Origin: Paenibacillus xylanilyticus
Lineage (GTDB): Bacteria; Bacillota; Bacilli; Paenibacillales; Paenibacillaceae
DNA: 64,000 nt
Assembly: GCF_009664365.1 (NCBI RefSeq)
Contig: NZ_CP044310.1
Location: 5,767,501 to 5,831,500, forward strand
Reading direction: 5' to 3'
Made by a program: the position numbers and the translations under genes. The stretch's first letter is position 1; each line of letters starts with the position of its first letter. The notes beneath the pieces were generated by a model, which was not told the origin of the DNA, did no database searches, and worked only from the letters and a program-made list of their open reading frames with translations. Positions 44,226 through 53,734 of this stretch are shown here, in pieces.

Positions 44226-45689
44226 CTAAATATCCTTCGAGACATTTTCGATCGCGCGCTTCAGCTGTGCATCATATTGAGGATTGGCAATACGTTCAAT
44301 CAGAGCCGCTTCCAGTGATTCAGCGGTTTTCTCGTCGATCTCGCCGGTGGCCTCAATGCCTTTCTGCTTCTGGAATGCTTTGACCGCTTCTTGCGTCTTC
44401 TGATCATAGTATCCATCTACACGATCCGGCTTGAAGTCGAGTCCTCTCAGCATCGTCTGCGCACTTTTCACATCCGTGCTATTGCTGTCATATTTCAAAG
44501 GTAATTTCTCTTTGTTAATCGGTGCTACCGAGAAGTAATCCGGCTGGTTCACCGCTATATCCGGTTTGATGCCTTTTTCATGAATCCAGTCTCCATTCGG
44601 AGTCAGCCATTTTGCAATGGTGATTTTCAGCAGGCTGCCATCACCCATTTGCTTGTCATAGCTCGTCTGTACTGTGCCTTTACCAAAGGAGTTTTCGCCA
44701 ACCAGCGTTGCTCCTGCAGACTGCTGCAATGCACCCGCCAAAATTTCCGATGCACTTGCGCTTCCTTTGTTCATCAGTACCGTAATCGGGTACGACTTGC
44801 TGGAACCATTCGATTTGCTTTGCTCACGTTTGCCGTTTTTGTCCTCGACCTGCACGATCACTTTGCCTTTTGGAACAAACTGCTCGGCAATGTCGATAAC
44901 GACTTGCAGTACGCCGCCCGGGTCATTACGTACGTCAATGACCAGACCCTTCATATTCTGTTTCTCCAGATTGGCCAGCTCTTCCTTAAAGCGTTCTCCG
45001 GTATTCAGCGAGAATTGGGTGATGGTAATGACACCTACACCGTTATCCTCCATGTGGGCATATACCGTCTCCAGATCAATATCATCACGCACAATGGTAA
45101 ATTCAATCAATTCTGTAGAACCGGCGCGCTTCACTTGCACCTTGGCTTCACTGCCCTTTGGACCTCTGATTTTGTTAACAGCCTTGTTTAATTCAAGACC
45201 TTGCAGAGATTCACCATTCACAGACATGATCATATCTTTCGCCCGAATACCTGCTTTCTCGGCAGGTGATCCTTTGATCGGGGAAACGACAACGACGTTT
45301 CCATCCTGCGAGGATACCTCGGCCCCGATCCCGGTAAAGGATCCTTCAATGGATTCCTCAAACTGGGCAGCCGTTTCCTGTCCCATGTAGTTGGAGTATG
45401 GATCGCCAAGGGATTCCATCATGCCGTTGATCGCACCATCGATCAGCTTGGTCTTATCGACATCTTTATAATAGTTGCTTGAGATCAAATCCATTGCGGT
45501 TTCAATCTTCTTCAAATCGTTCTTCTGCTGCGTATTGCCGGTTACACTGGCCAGCAGGCCTTCACCCGAAGTGGTCTGATTGGCCACACCGGGATAACTC
45601 ATCAGTACCAGCGTAAGCAGGCTCCCTCCAAGGAGGGCCACAATGGCAAGCAGCAGCGCCGATCTTTTCTTCATCATCCGTTTGCTCAC
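44226..45689 (-). CDS. ctpB: S41 carboxyl-terminal processing protease CtpB
   Basis: A 487-residue secreted or membrane-anchored protease: N-terminal helix (ALLLAIVALLGGSLLTLVLM), PDZ domain (about 115-205, with SPIKGSPAEKAGIRAKD), S41 domain with catalytic Ser312 (GSASASEI), Lys337 (SFGKGTVQ) and Gln341 in the spacing typical of CtpB, and a C-terminal peptidoglycan-binding PG_binding_1 domain (about 405-460, RGLDFKPDRVDGYYDQKT). In Bacillus it cleaves SpoIVFA during sporulation. Confidence 0.9.
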   Translation of the reverse strand: MSKRMMKKRSALLLAIVALLGGSLLTLVLMSYPGVANQTTSGEGLLASVTGNTQQKNDLKKIETAMDLISSNYYKDVDKTKLIDGAINGMMESLGDPYSNYMGQETAAQFEESIEGSFTGIGAEVSSQDGNVVVVSPIKGSPAEKAGIRAKDMIMSVNGESLQGLELNKAVNKIRGPKGSEAKVQVKRAGSTELIEFTIVRDDIDLETVYAHMEDNGVGVITITQFSLNTGERFKEELANLEKQNMKGLVIDVRNDPGGVLQVVIDIAEQFVPKGKVIVQVEDKNGKREQSKSNGSSKSYPITVLMNKGSASASEILAGALQQSAGATLVGENSFGKGTVQTSYDKQMGDGSLLKITIAKWLTPNGDWIHEKGIKPDIAVNQPDYFSVAPINKEKLPLKYDSNSTDVKSAQTMLRGLDFKPDRVDGYYDQKTQEAVKAFQKQKGIEATGEIDEKTAESLEAALIERIANPQYDAQLKRAIENVSKDI

Positions 45690-45810
45690 CGCCTTTAGTT
45701 TTGAAGCGTGTCAGATTCCATATGCCCGAATCCATTCCCTGAACATGCCAGCTTAGTATATGTCTAGCTTGTACGGAATATGTCTTTTCCATTCCTTCAC
45801 AGTCAATCCA

Positions 45811-47088
45811 TTACAGGTAATTCATTGGATTCACTGGCGTACCATTTTCACGAACTTCGAAGTGCAAGTGAGGTCCGGTTGAATTACCCGTGTTGCCTGA
45901 CTCGGCAATAAGGTCGCCTTTGCTCACTGTATCTCCCTTGCTTACCTTAAATCCGCCTTCACGCAGGTGACCATACAAAGTCCAGAGTCCGCCACCATGG
46001 TCTACGATAACGGTATAACCGTAACCACTGTACCACTCTGCCATGATAACGATACCGCCTGATGCCGCGTGAACCGAGGTCCCCACAGGTACAGCAAAAT
46101 CAGTACCATTGTGCATCTTGCCTACTTCACCCGTAATTGGGTGTGTACGACGACCGAATGGCGAGGAAATGCGTCCGCCGGATACCGGTTTGGAGAAGAT
46201 ACCATTGCCTGCTGTATACACGGGTTCACTGCTGCCTGTGCTGACTTTCGTTGGCGCCTTCGCTGCTGCTGCAGCCCGAGCTGCTGCGGCTGCTTTTGCT
46301 TTGGCAGCGGCTGCTGCCTGCTGCTCACGAAGTTTGTTTTTTTCCTGAAGCAATGCTGAACGCTTGCTGGCGATCTGAATCAACACATCTTCCTGCTCCT
46401 GCGTCAGCTCTTCCGACTCTTCAATTTTAGCATCATAGGACGCCAGAAGCACCTGCTTCTCCTGTTCCTTTTCATTTAACTGGGCTTTGCGTTGTTTCTT
46501 TTGTGCATATAGGCTTTTGGCTTCCGCATACTGCTTGTCCAGTTCAGCCTTTTTGTCGACAACGAGCTGCTTGTCCTTTTTGTGTTCATTCAGCAGATGC
46601 TGATCCTGATCCACAATGGTTTTCAGAGAATCTGCACGCGTCAGGAAATCCGAGAAACTTGTTGAAGACAGCAGCACATCCAGATAGGATACTGCTCCGT
46701 CGGTATACATCAGACGTACACGCGATTCCAGCAGTTTCTCCCTTGCGACAATGCGCTCCTCTGCAGCCTGGAGATCTTTTTTCGTCGTGCGAAGATCTTC
46801 TTCCGTATTCTCAATTTCCAGGGAAACGTTCGCCAGTTCATCACTTACAACATTGATCTGCTCCATGACAACCTTCAGATAGGCATTGGTTTTGTTCTTG
46901 TAATGCTGGGCTTCCTTCTTGTTGGAAGCAGCCTTTTTCTGTTCCTGTTTGGCCGCTGCCGCCTTGCTCTCCAGCTGGCTAATCTGTTGATCGATGTCGC
47001 TAATGCTACTCTTGGCATATCCGTCCGAAGGTTGAAGCGTCAATCCGGCCAATAACGTAAAGGCCAGCAGCGAAGCTGTTTTTTTCAA
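45811..47088 (-). CDS. Secreted M23 peptidoglycan hydrolase with coiled coil
   Basis: A 425-residue EnvC-like protein. It has a signal peptide (LAFTLLAGLTLQPSDGYA), a long coiled coil (about 30-270) with a KAKAAAAARAAAAA stretch and an M23 endopeptidase domain (about 305-425). The zinc residues are H and D in KMHNGTDFAVP and HLH in GPHLHFEV. It lies just downstream of ftsX and ftsE on the same strand, so it is likely the hydrolase activated by FtsEX through its coiled coil. The start is TTG 47088, preceded by GGGGGAT. Confidence 0.88.
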   Translation of the reverse strand: MKKTASLLAFTLLAGLTLQPSDGYAKSSISDIDQQISQLESKAAAAKQEQKKAASNKKEAQHYKNKTNAYLKVVMEQINVVSDELANVSLEIENTEEDLRTTKKDLQAAEERIVAREKLLESRVRLMYTDGAVSYLDVLLSSTSFSDFLTRADSLKTIVDQDQHLLNEHKKDKQLVVDKKAELDKQYAEAKSLYAQKKQRKAQLNEKEQEKQVLLASYDAKIEESEELTQEQEDVLIQIASKRSALLQEKNKLREQQAAAAAKAKAAAAARAAAAAKAPTKVSTGSSEPVYTAGNGIFSKPVSGGRISSPFGRRTHPITGEVGKMHNGTDFAVPVGTSVHAASGGIVIMAEWYSGYGYTVIVDHGGGLWTLYGHLREGGFKVSKGDTVSKGDLIAESGNTGNSTGPHLHFEVRENGTPVNPMNYL

Positions 47089-47274
47089 AATGGTGATCCC
47101 CCATCCTATGAATTCACAAGAAAGCAACCTGCACAGGTGGTGAACATCATGTTCTTATGCTTTCTTCCATCTAATTAAGAGTGCGTCTTCCCTACATATC
47201 GTCAAACAGCGTCCAATTGTGAACCTGCTTTGTCATTCTATTTCGACAATTTCTGCAATTTCAATAATAAAACA

Positions 47275-48192
47275 TTAAACCTTAAGTGACTTGCGGATGG
47301 ACAGTGTACTTCCCAAAATACCTACCAGCACACCGAGTCCGATCAAAAGGGTTCCAAACAGCAACCAAATGTCGCTGAGCGGGATCAGGTTAAGCATCTG
47401 CATAAATACATCTTGACCAATGGTAGCCAGCAGTCGGCTGTAACCGAAGAACAAGACTGCTACCGTAATCATGGAACCGATGAATCCAATCAGTGCACCC
47501 TCAATAAAGAAAGGCCAGCGAATGAATGTATTCGTTGCACCGACGAGCTTCATGATGCCGATCTCCCGGCGACGGGCCAAAATCGTTACGCGAATCGTAT
47601 TCGAGATCAGGAACATGGACATCAGAGCCAGTCCCCCGACAAAAATAAATCCGATATTCCGCACAAGGCGTGTAAATTTGAACAGCACTTCCACCGTTTC
47701 CTTGCCGTAGTTCACTTTCATGATCGGCTTCTCCGGGTGTTTTTCGTTCAGGGCTTCAATTTTTTGCGCCACAAAAGTGACGGTTTCCGGTTCAATGACC
47801 TCCACTTCAATGGTCTCCGGCAGCGGATTATTATCCACATCAAAACCGTCCAGCACGTTATTCGCACTGTCACCGAGACGTTCCCGGAACTCCTTCAGTC
47901 CCTCTTCCTTGGAGACAAAACGAATCTCGCTTACTTCCGGCATGGCACTGATCTCCTGCTGCAGCGTATTGCGCAGATCCTCATCCACATTCAGCTCCAG
48001 AAACGTACTGATCTCCACCTGGCTGTCCACCTGGTTAGCCATGGAGTTCACATTCAGCACGAGCAGCATGAATACCCCGAGAATGAGCAGTGACACGATG
48101 ATCGACATGATGGATGCCACAGACATCCAGCCGTTGCGGAATACGTTTTTGAATCCCTCCCGCAAATGGCGCAAGAGAGTACTAAAATTCAT
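47275..48192 (-). CDS. ftsX: Cell-division ABC transporter-like protein FtsX
   Basis: A 305-residue membrane protein with four helices (about 22-45, 175-200, 220-245 and 270-295) and a large extracytoplasmic domain between helices 1 and 2. Seen: FRNGWMSVASIMSIIVSLLI near the start and RRREIGIMKLVGATNTFIRW between helices 2 and 3. With FtsE it converts ATP hydrolysis into activation of peptidoglycan hydrolases. Overlaps ftsE by 11 bases. Confidence 0.95.
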   Translation of the reverse strand: MNFSTLLRHLREGFKNVFRNGWMSVASIMSIIVSLLILGVFMLLVLNVNSMANQVDSQVEISTFLELNVDEDLRNTLQQEISAMPEVSEIRFVSKEEGLKEFRERLGDSANNVLDGFDVDNNPLPETIEVEVIEPETVTFVAQKIEALNEKHPEKPIMKVNYGKETVEVLFKFTRLVRNIGFIFVGGLALMSMFLISNTIRVTILARRREIGIMKLVGATNTFIRWPFFIEGALIGFIGSMITVAVLFFGYSRLLATIGQDVFMQMLNLIPLSDIWLLFGTLLIGLGVLVGILGSTLSIRKSLKV

Positions 48193-48868
48193 AACCGTAT
48201 TCCCCTCTCATCTGATCCCGTACAATCTGGCCACGCTCAATGGCGATAACCCGTTTACGCATCGTGTTCACGATATCCTTGTTATGGGTTGCCATGACAA
48301 TCGTCGTTCCTCTGAAATTGATCTCGTCCAGCAGCTGCATAATGCCCCATGACGTCTCCGGATCAAGGTTACCCGTAGGCTCGTCCGCGATAATCACCGA
48401 CGGATTGTTTACAATCGCCCGTGCGATGGCAATACGCTGCTGTTCCCCTCCGGACAATTGCGAAGGTTCACGATTCGCCTTGCTGCGCAGTCCCACCAGA
48501 TCGAGCACTTCCATGACCCGTTTCTTGATGTGACGCTTCGGCGCTTCAATAACCTCCATGGCAAAAGCCACGTTCTCAAACGCCGTCATCTTGGGCAAGA
48601 GACGGAAGTCCTGAAACACTACACCGATGTTGCGGCGCACATAAGGAATCTTGCGTGGTTTCAACTTGCCGATATTAAATCCATTGATGGATATTTGTCC
48701 TTTAGTCGGAATTTCTTCTCTGTACATCAGTTTCATAAATGTTGATTTACCTGCGCCGGACGGACCGACGATATACACAAATTCGTTGCGGTCGATCTTC
48801 ACCGACACCCCTTGTAATGCGTGGGTCCCATTGGCGTAGGTCTTCCACACGTCCTGCATTTCTATCAC
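48182..48868 (-). CDS. ftsE: Cell-division ATPase FtsE
   Basis: A 228-residue ABC ATPase: Walker A GPSGAGKST, Q-loop VFQDFRLLP, signature LSGGEQQR and Walker B VIIADEPTGNLD. The start is GTG, seven bases after AGGAAG. It heads a leftward run ftsE-ftsX-M23 hydrolase-ctpB-minJ. Confidence 0.96.
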   Translation of the reverse strand: MIEMQDVWKTYANGTHALQGVSVKIDRNEFVYIVGPSGAGKSTFMKLMYREEIPTKGQISINGFNIGKLKPRKIPYVRRNIGVVFQDFRLLPKMTAFENVAFAMEVIEAPKRHIKKRVMEVLDLVGLRSKANREPSQLSGGEQQRIAIARAIVNNPSVIIADEPTGNLDPETSWGIMQLLDEINFRGTTIVMATHNKDIVNTMRKRVIAIERGQIVRDQMRGEYGYEF

Positions 48869-49010
48869 ATCATCACTTCCTGCTCACATAGTTAGCCATT
48901 ATCATTTCGACACAATCCCGGCAATTCCTTTAAAAAGACCTGAAATTCATCAGGAGCAATCCATTTCACCCTTATTTCGATCCTCTGGGATGGAAACATA
49001 TAAAATATAT

Positions 49011-49027
49011 TGTAACAAATTTGTTAC
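49011..49027 (+). promoter_or_regulatory. WalR-like box in the ftsE/vanW spacer
   Basis: TGTAACAAATTTGTTAC fits the WalR (YycF) consensus TGTWAH-N5-TGTWAH exactly. It also contains the 16-base perfect palindrome GTAACAAATTTGTTAC. It lies about 95 bases before the VanW gene and 143 bases before ftsE. Confidence 0.55.
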
Positions 49028-49121
49028 CTATTGAGTACCCGAAAGTTTTCCTGCATTGGATCATATATATAGAAAGTGTTACGAATTGCGGAACATCAGA
49101 AGTAAAAAGGAGCGTACGGAT

Positions 49122-50552
49122 ATGAAAAAAATACATTTGGCCGTCATTGTTGTGTTTTCCATTCTCTTTATCGGCTCCGCTTCCTACGGATTGTTGTATA
49201 TGTATGTGAATCAGCCCGCTTTGCCGGGTAAGGTGCAAGTTGGCGGCTGGCAGATCGGGGGCGTGAATCGGAGTGAGGCGCTTCGGGGACTGGATGAACG
49301 TTTGAAAAAGCTGGGGGACTGGCCTGTTACGCTGGAGGTGGATGAGCCCTCCCTGACGCTGAACATGACTGCGATCGAAGCCGGTGCGGATTACAGGGCA
49401 GACGCCTTTCTTGCGGCGGTACATAAGCTGGACGAAGGGAATGTGTGGGAACGTGCGTATGCCCGTTATCATTTCGCAGAGGAATGGCCTCTCGAACAAC
49501 GGTACAATAACCAAGCGCTCAGAACACGTTTGAGCCCTGAGTGGGAAAAGGAAACCTTCGGCACCCCCGCAGACGCTGTCCGGCGGATCACCTCAAACGA
49601 CAAGGTCCAGTACATTCCGGAGAAGGGCGTCCGGCGGATTGCCTGGGATGAACTGGAGACTAGGCTGCTGGCGAAGCTTCCCCATGATTTCACCGTGCTG
49701 GACATTGGGGATAAACCTGCCGCACTGTTAATTCAGCTGCCGCTATACACCCAGCAGCCTGAAGTCACGGTGGAGTCTTTACGCAAGGAAGGCATTGAGC
49801 GGAAGATCATCCAGTTCTCCACAGGGCTTGGCAACAGCACGGAAGGACGCATACATAATGTCAGTGCAGCAGCACAATCCGTGAACGGCATGATTTTGGA
49901 GCCTGGCGGCATGTTCGACTATGAAAAAATCATTCAACATGCCGAGAAGGAATACGGCTTCCGCGAAGCCCCGGTTATTGTTAGGGGGCGTCTCACCCCG
50001 GGAATTGGCGGAGGCATATGCCAGGTGTCTAGCACCGTATACAATGCAGCCTTGTTAACTGGACTTGATATTATTGAGCGGCGCAACCATTCGATACCCG
50101 TCAAATATTTGCCAAAAGGACTGGACGCCACCTTTGCTTCGGGCGCTATCAATTTCCGTTTCAAGAACAATACGGGCAAATCCCTGCTGATCCTTGCTGA
50201 AGTGAAGAATCACCAATTAACCGTCAAATTTTTTGGTACTTTTCCCGAGAACGTCAGCTACGCACTCGAATCCCACACCATCGAAACGCTAAGTGCCCCT
50301 GTAAAGTATGTATCCAGCAATGTGCTGCCGGATGGTGCTCAGCAGGTTTTGCAAAACGGGCAGCCTGGCTACATTGTGGAAACTGTACGTATCAAAAAGG
50401 TCGATGGCAAAGTGGTGGAGTCCAAAACCATTTCGCGAGATACCTACAAAGCTCAGGATCGCCTTATTGCACGTTCTGGTCATAGCAGCCTGCCAGATCC
50501 GGAGGAGCCTTCTGTTGTAGAGGACGGCGTGAGTGATACCAAACAGCCATAA
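49122..50552 (+). CDS. VanW family secreted/membrane protein
   Basis: A 476-residue protein: N-terminal membrane anchor (LAVIVVFSILFIGSASYGL), a PG_binding_4-like (YoaR-type) region about 40-230, and a VanW domain (about 235-380). The VanW domain has GLGNSTEGRIHNV, LEPGGMFDYEKII, GIGGGICQVSSTVYNAALL and ERRNHSIPVKYLP. Such proteins are associated with the cell wall; function is not known. The ATG at 49122 has AAAAAGGAG upstream; an earlier in-frame start at 49056 lacks one. Confidence 0.88.
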   Translation: MKKIHLAVIVVFSILFIGSASYGLLYMYVNQPALPGKVQVGGWQIGGVNRSEALRGLDERLKKLGDWPVTLEVDEPSLTLNMTAIEAGADYRADAFLAAVHKLDEGNVWERAYARYHFAEEWPLEQRYNNQALRTRLSPEWEKETFGTPADAVRRITSNDKVQYIPEKGVRRIAWDELETRLLAKLPHDFTVLDIGDKPAALLIQLPLYTQQPEVTVESLRKEGIERKIIQFSTGLGNSTEGRIHNVSAAAQSVNGMILEPGGMFDYEKIIQHAEKEYGFREAPVIVRGRLTPGIGGGICQVSSTVYNAALLTGLDIIERRNHSIPVKYLPKGLDATFASGAINFRFKNNTGKSLLILAEVKNHQLTVKFFGTFPENVSYALESHTIETLSAPVKYVSSNVLPDGAQQVLQNGQPGYIVETVRIKKVDGKVVESKTISRDTYKAQDRLIARSGHSSLPDPEEPSVVEDGVSDTKQP

Positions 50553-50572
50553 GAGTTGGACAACGTAAAAAC

Positions 50573-50611
50573 ACACCATTCTCTTGCTCCCACTTGGAGA
50601 CAGAATGGTGT
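50573..50611. terminator. Bidirectional terminator
   Basis: Perfect stem ACACCATTCT/AGAATGGTGT with an inner CTCC/GGAG stem, between the convergent VanW and MFS genes. Confidence 0.8.
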
Positions 50612-50631
50612 ATCTTTGTTGTTCATTCATA

Positions 50632-52197
50632 TTAATGCCCTGCTGTGTATTCTCCCTGTTCCTCGCCGATCACCATCTTTTCTTTTCCCATAAAGAAAGC
50701 AGCAATCAGAGCCAGAGCAGCCGGAATAGCCGCCCAGGCAAACAACTGCACGATCGAGGAGGATAACGCATGAGTGATGGCCTCCAGCACCTGAGGTGGA
50801 ATAGCCTGTCTAAGCTCCGGAGAGAGCAAGGCGTGCGGGTCGCTCAGATTCAAGCCCTCCGGCATACCGCCTGCTGGCACTCCGGCTCCTGCACCGCCCG
50901 CTTCTGCAGCCGGACCGGCTAGGGCATCGTTCATTTTGCGCGTAAATACCTGGCTCTGAACAATCCCAAAGATTGTAATCCCCATCGTCATCCCGAGCGA
51001 CCGCAAAAAGTTAAGCGTAGAACTTGCGGCACCCCGTCTCTGCGGTTCGAAGGCATTCATGGCCGCATTGCTGAGCACGGAGAACGAAGCTCCCACACCC
51101 AGACCAACGAGCACCATAAATACGCGGATCGTCCATAGGGACGAGCTTTCGTCCAGTGTCGTCAGCAACCCAAGACCAAGTACCAGCAGCGCCAGTGTCG
51201 GGATCATAATGTTTCGATATTTGATCTTGGTCATCAGCACCCCGCCCATCGAAGCGGTGATGACTGACCCCAGCATCATGGGCAGCAGCACAAGACCCGA
51301 ATTGGTCGCTTTACCCCCGAGTACACCCTGAATAAAGATTGGAATGTACACCGACGCCGTGATAAATGCCGCACCACTGAACATGGCTATGACATTACTG
51401 GACCAGTACACGCGGTTGCGGAACATGTTAAAGGATATAATGGGTTCCTTCGCTCTGGATTCGGCAAATACGAACAACAGCGCCAGCAATGCAAATCCGG
51501 CGAACAATCCGAGAATTTGCCACGAGTTCCAGGCATACGTTTTACCACCCAGTTCAAGGCCGAAGATCAGACATACGACAGCACCAATCAACGTCACTGC
51601 ACCCAGCCAGTCAATCTGCTGGGATTGATGCTGGTGAGATTCCTTGTAGAAAAAGGCAATAAACACAAACGCAATCAGTCCTAGCGGCAGGTTAATATAA
51701 AATACCCATTCCCACGTGGCATACTGTGTGATGTATGCACCCAGCAGCGGTCCGAATACGCTGGATAATCCAAAGACAGCTCCAAACAATCCGCCCAGCT
51801 TGCCCCGTGCTTCCGGTGCAACCACGTCAAACATGATTGTAAATGCAATCGGCACCAAGGCACCTGCACCAATCCCCTGGATGGCTCTGTACATGGTCAA
51901 CTCCACAATGGATGTTGCTGTTCCACATAACGCCGAACCAAGCATAAACACGATAATTCCGAATACAAAAAACTTCTTCCGTCCATACATGTCGGACAAT
52001 TTACCGAAGATCGGCATGCCTGCCATCTCGGCGACCATGTAAGCTGAAGTCACCCAAACAAATTTGTCGAGGCCACCAAGCTTCCCGACGATATCCCCCA
52101 TCGCCGTTGCCACGATGGTGTTATCCATCGAAGCCATCAGTATGCTGAGCAGCAGCCCTGCCAGCACCAATCCAATACTGTTTTTACGTGCAACCAT
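50632..52197 (-). CDS. MFS drug:H+ antiporter, EmrB/QacA type (14 TM)
   Basis: A 521-residue transporter with about 14 membrane helices. Motifs: DNTIVATAMGDIVGKLGG (motif D1), GKLSDMYGRKKFF (motif A) and GIGAGALVPIAF/GLSSVFGPLLGA (motif C-like). It probably exports toxic compounds; substrate unknown. A Gly/Ala/Pro-rich loop lies near 430-455. The start at 52197 follows GGAGAG; an ATG at 52215 lacks a binding site. It lies 72 bases after the bactofilin gene on the same strand. Confidence 0.9.
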   Translation of the reverse strand: MVARKNSIGLVLAGLLLSILMASMDNTIVATAMGDIVGKLGGLDKFVWVTSAYMVAEMAGMPIFGKLSDMYGRKKFFVFGIIVFMLGSALCGTATSIVELTMYRAIQGIGAGALVPIAFTIMFDVVAPEARGKLGGLFGAVFGLSSVFGPLLGAYITQYATWEWVFYINLPLGLIAFVFIAFFYKESHQHQSQQIDWLGAVTLIGAVVCLIFGLELGGKTYAWNSWQILGLFAGFALLALLFVFAESRAKEPIISFNMFRNRVYWSSNVIAMFSGAAFITASVYIPIFIQGVLGGKATNSGLVLLPMMLGSVITASMGGVLMTKIKYRNIMIPTLALLVLGLGLLTTLDESSSLWTIRVFMVLVGLGVGASFSVLSNAAMNAFEPQRRGAASSTLNFLRSLGMTMGITIFGIVQSQVFTRKMNDALAGPAAEAGGAGAGVPAGGMPEGLNLSDPHALLSPELRQAIPPQVLEAITHALSSSIVQLFAWAAIPAALALIAAFFMGKEKMVIGEEQGEYTAGH

Positions 52198-52269
52198 TGT
52201 ACTCAATCTCTCCATTCACGCTCTATTCATATGACTGAAATAGTATATCCGAAAAGCCGCCCCCAATAA

Positions 52270-52962
52270 TCAGTCCATGGACCGATTGCGCTGAACCAAA
52301 ACTTCGGATTGTGAATGGATCTGCAGAGAAGAACGGTATTCAACTGTACCAATTCGGCAGCCTGGGCCAATTTTTATTTTATCTCCCCGGACAACCTCGG
52401 CTACCGTGTTCTCTAACTCAATGTCATCTCCCTCAATCATGTTTGCCTTAAGGATCGATTGATTATTCGAGAACAAGCCTTCAAGCAGCTTCCCCCGGCC
52501 GGTCTTCACAGAGATGATTGAACCGCCAATTTCCCTCGCTTCAGACGGACCCATAATTTTAAGTGTCATTTGTTCTGCGGTAAGCATACCTCCGACCGTG
52601 AAACGACCATTGAGTTTGAGATTCTCCGCCTGACAGTCACCCGGTAGATGAAACTCACCTACCACTTTCATTTTTTCAGCTTTTGCATGAAAGCCGGATA
52701 CGCCACTCCCACTCTCATCTTCAGCGCCGACAGCTCGTTCTGTTAGAGTTAGCGTTCCCGTAATTTTAATATCGTCTGATTCAAGAGATCCGTAGATGAC
52801 CGACGTGCCCGTACATTTGAATTGATCACAATATAAGTCATGATTAAAGGAGGAATCTCCTACAACCTTGACCTTGCCGTACACACCGCCAGCGGAGCTT
52901 CCTTCACCGATAATGCTGATGTCATTCCTCTTGTCTGATGGGCTAACGTTATGGTTATTCAA
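52270..52962 (-). CDS. Bactofilin-like polymer-forming protein, YhbF-like
   Basis: A 230-residue right-handed beta-helix-like protein of the bactofilin/polymer-forming cytoskeletal family, seen as regular six- or seven-residue repeats (VYGKVKVVGDSSF, FKCTGTSVIYGSLESDDIKI, GEFHLPGDCQAENLKLNG). The C-terminal part shares IEGDDIELENT and VRGDKIKIGPGCRI with its neighbour. Matches the layout of Bacillus subtilis yhbD-yhbE-yhbF, whose bactofilins BacE/BacF are linked to flagellar function. The start is TTG. Confidence 0.8.
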   Translation of the reverse strand: MNNHNVSPSDKRNDISIIGEGSSAGGVYGKVKVVGDSSFNHDLYCDQFKCTGTSVIYGSLESDDIKITGTLTLTERAVGAEDESGSGVSGFHAKAEKMKVVGEFHLPGDCQAENLKLNGRFTVGGMLTAEQMTLKIMGPSEAREIGGSIISVKTGRGKLLEGLFSNNQSILKANMIEGDDIELENTVAEVVRGDKIKIGPGCRIGTVEYRSSLQIHSQSEVLVQRNRSMD

Positions 52963-52995
52963 GTCGCATCCCGTTCCTTTCTATATCAATCCCAC

Positions 52996-53721
52996 TTAAA
53001 TCCGCTGACTGCTGCCCACCTTGGCATCTGGATCAATCTCAAGCTCGCCTGAGTATTCAACAAGTTTGATGCTGCAGCCACGGCCGATATATACTTTGCT
53101 TCCACGAACAATATCAGCCTCCGTATCTTCCAATACGATCTCATCCCCTTCAATTAAGGATGTTTTGAAGGAGGGTGTACCGCCCAGACCGATACTTTTC
53201 CAAAAGCCACTTTGTTCCGTTCGACGAATATCAATACGTTCTCCGCCAATCTCTTTGGCTGAAGAAGATGTATGCAGCTTGATCTCAACGGATCCTGCAT
53301 TCAGGAAGCCACTAATTTTGATGTTGCCCTGTACGTTCAGGGACTCACATTGTACGTCGCCATCAATCGTGATCATGCCGCCAATATCGATGCGTTCTCC
53401 ATCCACTCGCCCACGTACGGTACACTTGCCGTTTACTTCAAGCTCAGGACTACTGAGGTTTCCATGAATGGTTGTCAGGCCATCCACACGAACACGGGAG
53501 CTGTTCAGGGGGCCGTTCAGCGTGCACATGCCATTGATGGTTGCACTTTCCGCACTTAAGGCTCCGTGCATCTTCAACGTCCCATTCACACTCAAGGAGG
53601 TACAATCCAGATTGCCGTTTACTTTGGCCATGCCATCAATGGAAACCCGGTGAAAAGCTCCACCTGCTGTTTGACTCAAACCTGATACATTCAGGTCATT
53701 TCTCAAATGACGTTCTTCCAT
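52996..53721 (-). CDS. Bactofilin-like polymer-forming protein, YhbE-like
   Basis: A 241-residue homologue of the next gene. Repeats such as VSIDGMAKVNGNLDCTSLSV, LKMHGALSAESATINGMCTL and LTTIHGNLSSPELEVNGKCT show the beta-helix. Shared C-terminal motifs: LIEGDEIVLEDTEADIVRG and IGRGCSIKLVEYSGEL. The ATG at 53721 is seven bases after AAGGGGAG. It follows the regulator gene by 13 bases in one operon. It probably assembles into filaments with its partner at the membrane. Confidence 0.82.
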   Translation of the reverse strand: MEERHLRNDLNVSGLSQTAGGAFHRVSIDGMAKVNGNLDCTSLSVNGTLKMHGALSAESATINGMCTLNGPLNSSRVRVDGLTTIHGNLSSPELEVNGKCTVRGRVDGERIDIGGMITIDGDVQCESLNVQGNIKISGFLNAGSVEIKLHTSSSAKEIGGERIDIRRTEQSGFWKSIGLGGTPSFKTSLIEGDEIVLEDTEADIVRGSKVYIGRGCSIKLVEYSGELEIDPDAKVGSSQRI

Positions 53722-53734
53722 GTCCATTCTCCCC

